NCBI RefSeq assembly: GCF_001441615.1
Contig: NZ_LAXJ01000009.1
Location: 62,001 to 126,000 of the forward strand
Source: Roseovarius atlanticus
GTDB lineage: Bacteria > Pseudomonadota > Alphaproteobacteria > Rhodobacterales > Rhodobacteraceae
Length of the DNA stretch: 64,000 nt
Reading direction: 5' to 3'
Part shown: piece by piece, positions 63,847 through 64,000 of the stretch
Layout of the letters: every line of letters begins with the position of its first letter
How positions within the stretch are numbered: position 1 is the first letter of the stretch
Program-made: the position numbers and the translations under genes
Notes under the pieces: model-generated
Database searches by the model: none
Seen by the model: only the letters and a program-made list of their open reading frames with translations
Told to the model about the DNA's origin: nothing

Positions 63847-64000
63847 TCAATCCACCGTCGGTGAAAGCGTGCTGCCGACAAGTTCCTGCGAAAACGGCAC
63901 CGGGTGCGGCTCTTTCCCCAGCCGCGCCCGATAGACCGGCAGGCTCTCGGCCACGCGCATGACGTAATTCCGCGTCTCGTTGAAGGGAATATGCTCGATC
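63847..64000 (-). CDS. Soluble lytic murein transglycosylase (Slt type), C-terminal end
   Basis: The last 51 codons of a leftward gene whose body lies beyond the window; it ends with a TGA at 63849-63847. The visible sequence includes IEHIPFNETRNYVMRVAESL followed by PVYRARL, the C-terminal segment of Slt-family transglycosylases (iPf.ETr.YV..v......Y). The catalytic Glu is not in view. It converges on the PCu(A)C gene with a 54-base gap. Confidence 0.75.
   Translation of the reverse strand, partial: IEHIPFNETRNYVMRVAESLPVYRARLGKEPHPVPFSQELVGSTLSPTVD

Overview
The window is a dense, GC-rich (by eye) stretch of chromosome from an alphaproteobacterium, most probably a Rhodobacteraceae / Roseobacter-group member. 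The evidence is the gene content and order: an RpoHII-type heat-shock sigma factor, glnD-murJ-trpS and rsmI-lpoA-yraN synteny, a KpsT/KpsE capsule exporter with kdsA, TTAACCAT-type CtrA half-sites before comM, and a flavin amine dehydrogenase. About 60 protein genes were recognised. No rRNA, tRNA, CRISPR array or intact insertion sequence was seen. It reads as core chromosome with some accessory functions, not as a genomic island.

Layout. 1-6 kb: end of a DUF2064 gene, RNase R, a CaCA antiporter, a WYL regulator and an MltB-like transglycosylase. 6-10 kb: a leftward chain with 4-base overlaps (M17 aminopeptidase, NlpC/P60 peptidase, agmatinase-family enzyme, methyltransferase). 10-12.7 kb: an Hpt-like protein, then beta-carbonic anhydrase, an SbtA-type bicarbonate transporter and an SbtB-type PII-like protein. 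12.7-17 kb: a DUF4139 protein, asd, and an ArsR/ArsP-type permease pair with two palindromic operators. 17-22 kb: kpsT, kpsE-like, kdsA and a phosphohexomutase. 22-25 kb: an error-prone DnaE2 polymerase whose C-terminal OB-fold is missing; near its end lies a 19-bp perfect inverted repeat with a G-quadruplex-type loop. 25-31 kb: a leftward operon coaBC, dut, ThiF-like, M3 peptidase, rppH and a secreted protein. 31-38 kb: rpoHII, a degenerate CobU, a CobC-like phosphatase, a GST with a YHS-like tail, comM, an esterase, gshB. 38-50 kb: yraN, rsmI, LpoA-like lipoprotein, glnD, a 636-base non-coding stretch rich in repeats and hairpins, a dimethylamine-dehydrogenase-like flavoprotein, murJ, a pseudo-rhomboid, trpS. 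50-64 kb: metabolic and small regulatory genes, fadH, zntB, an AmmeMemoRadiSam module, divergent mnmC-like and mnmD genes, a copper chaperone, and the end of an Slt-type transglycosylase.

How the parts fit together. The carbonic anhydrase/SbtA/SbtB group looks like a compact regulated bicarbonate-uptake unit in an apparent heterotroph. The capsule genes couple Kdo supply (kdsA) and sugar-phosphate isomerisation to ABC export. The amrS gene and a Memo-AMMECR1 fusion form a conserved module whose chemistry is unknown; this is the best candidate here for an undescribed system. Others are the DnaE2 truncation, the GST-YHS fusion, the catalytically dead rhomboid, and the hairpin cluster at 43.6 kb. 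All family assignments come from reading motifs by eye; no database search was run.
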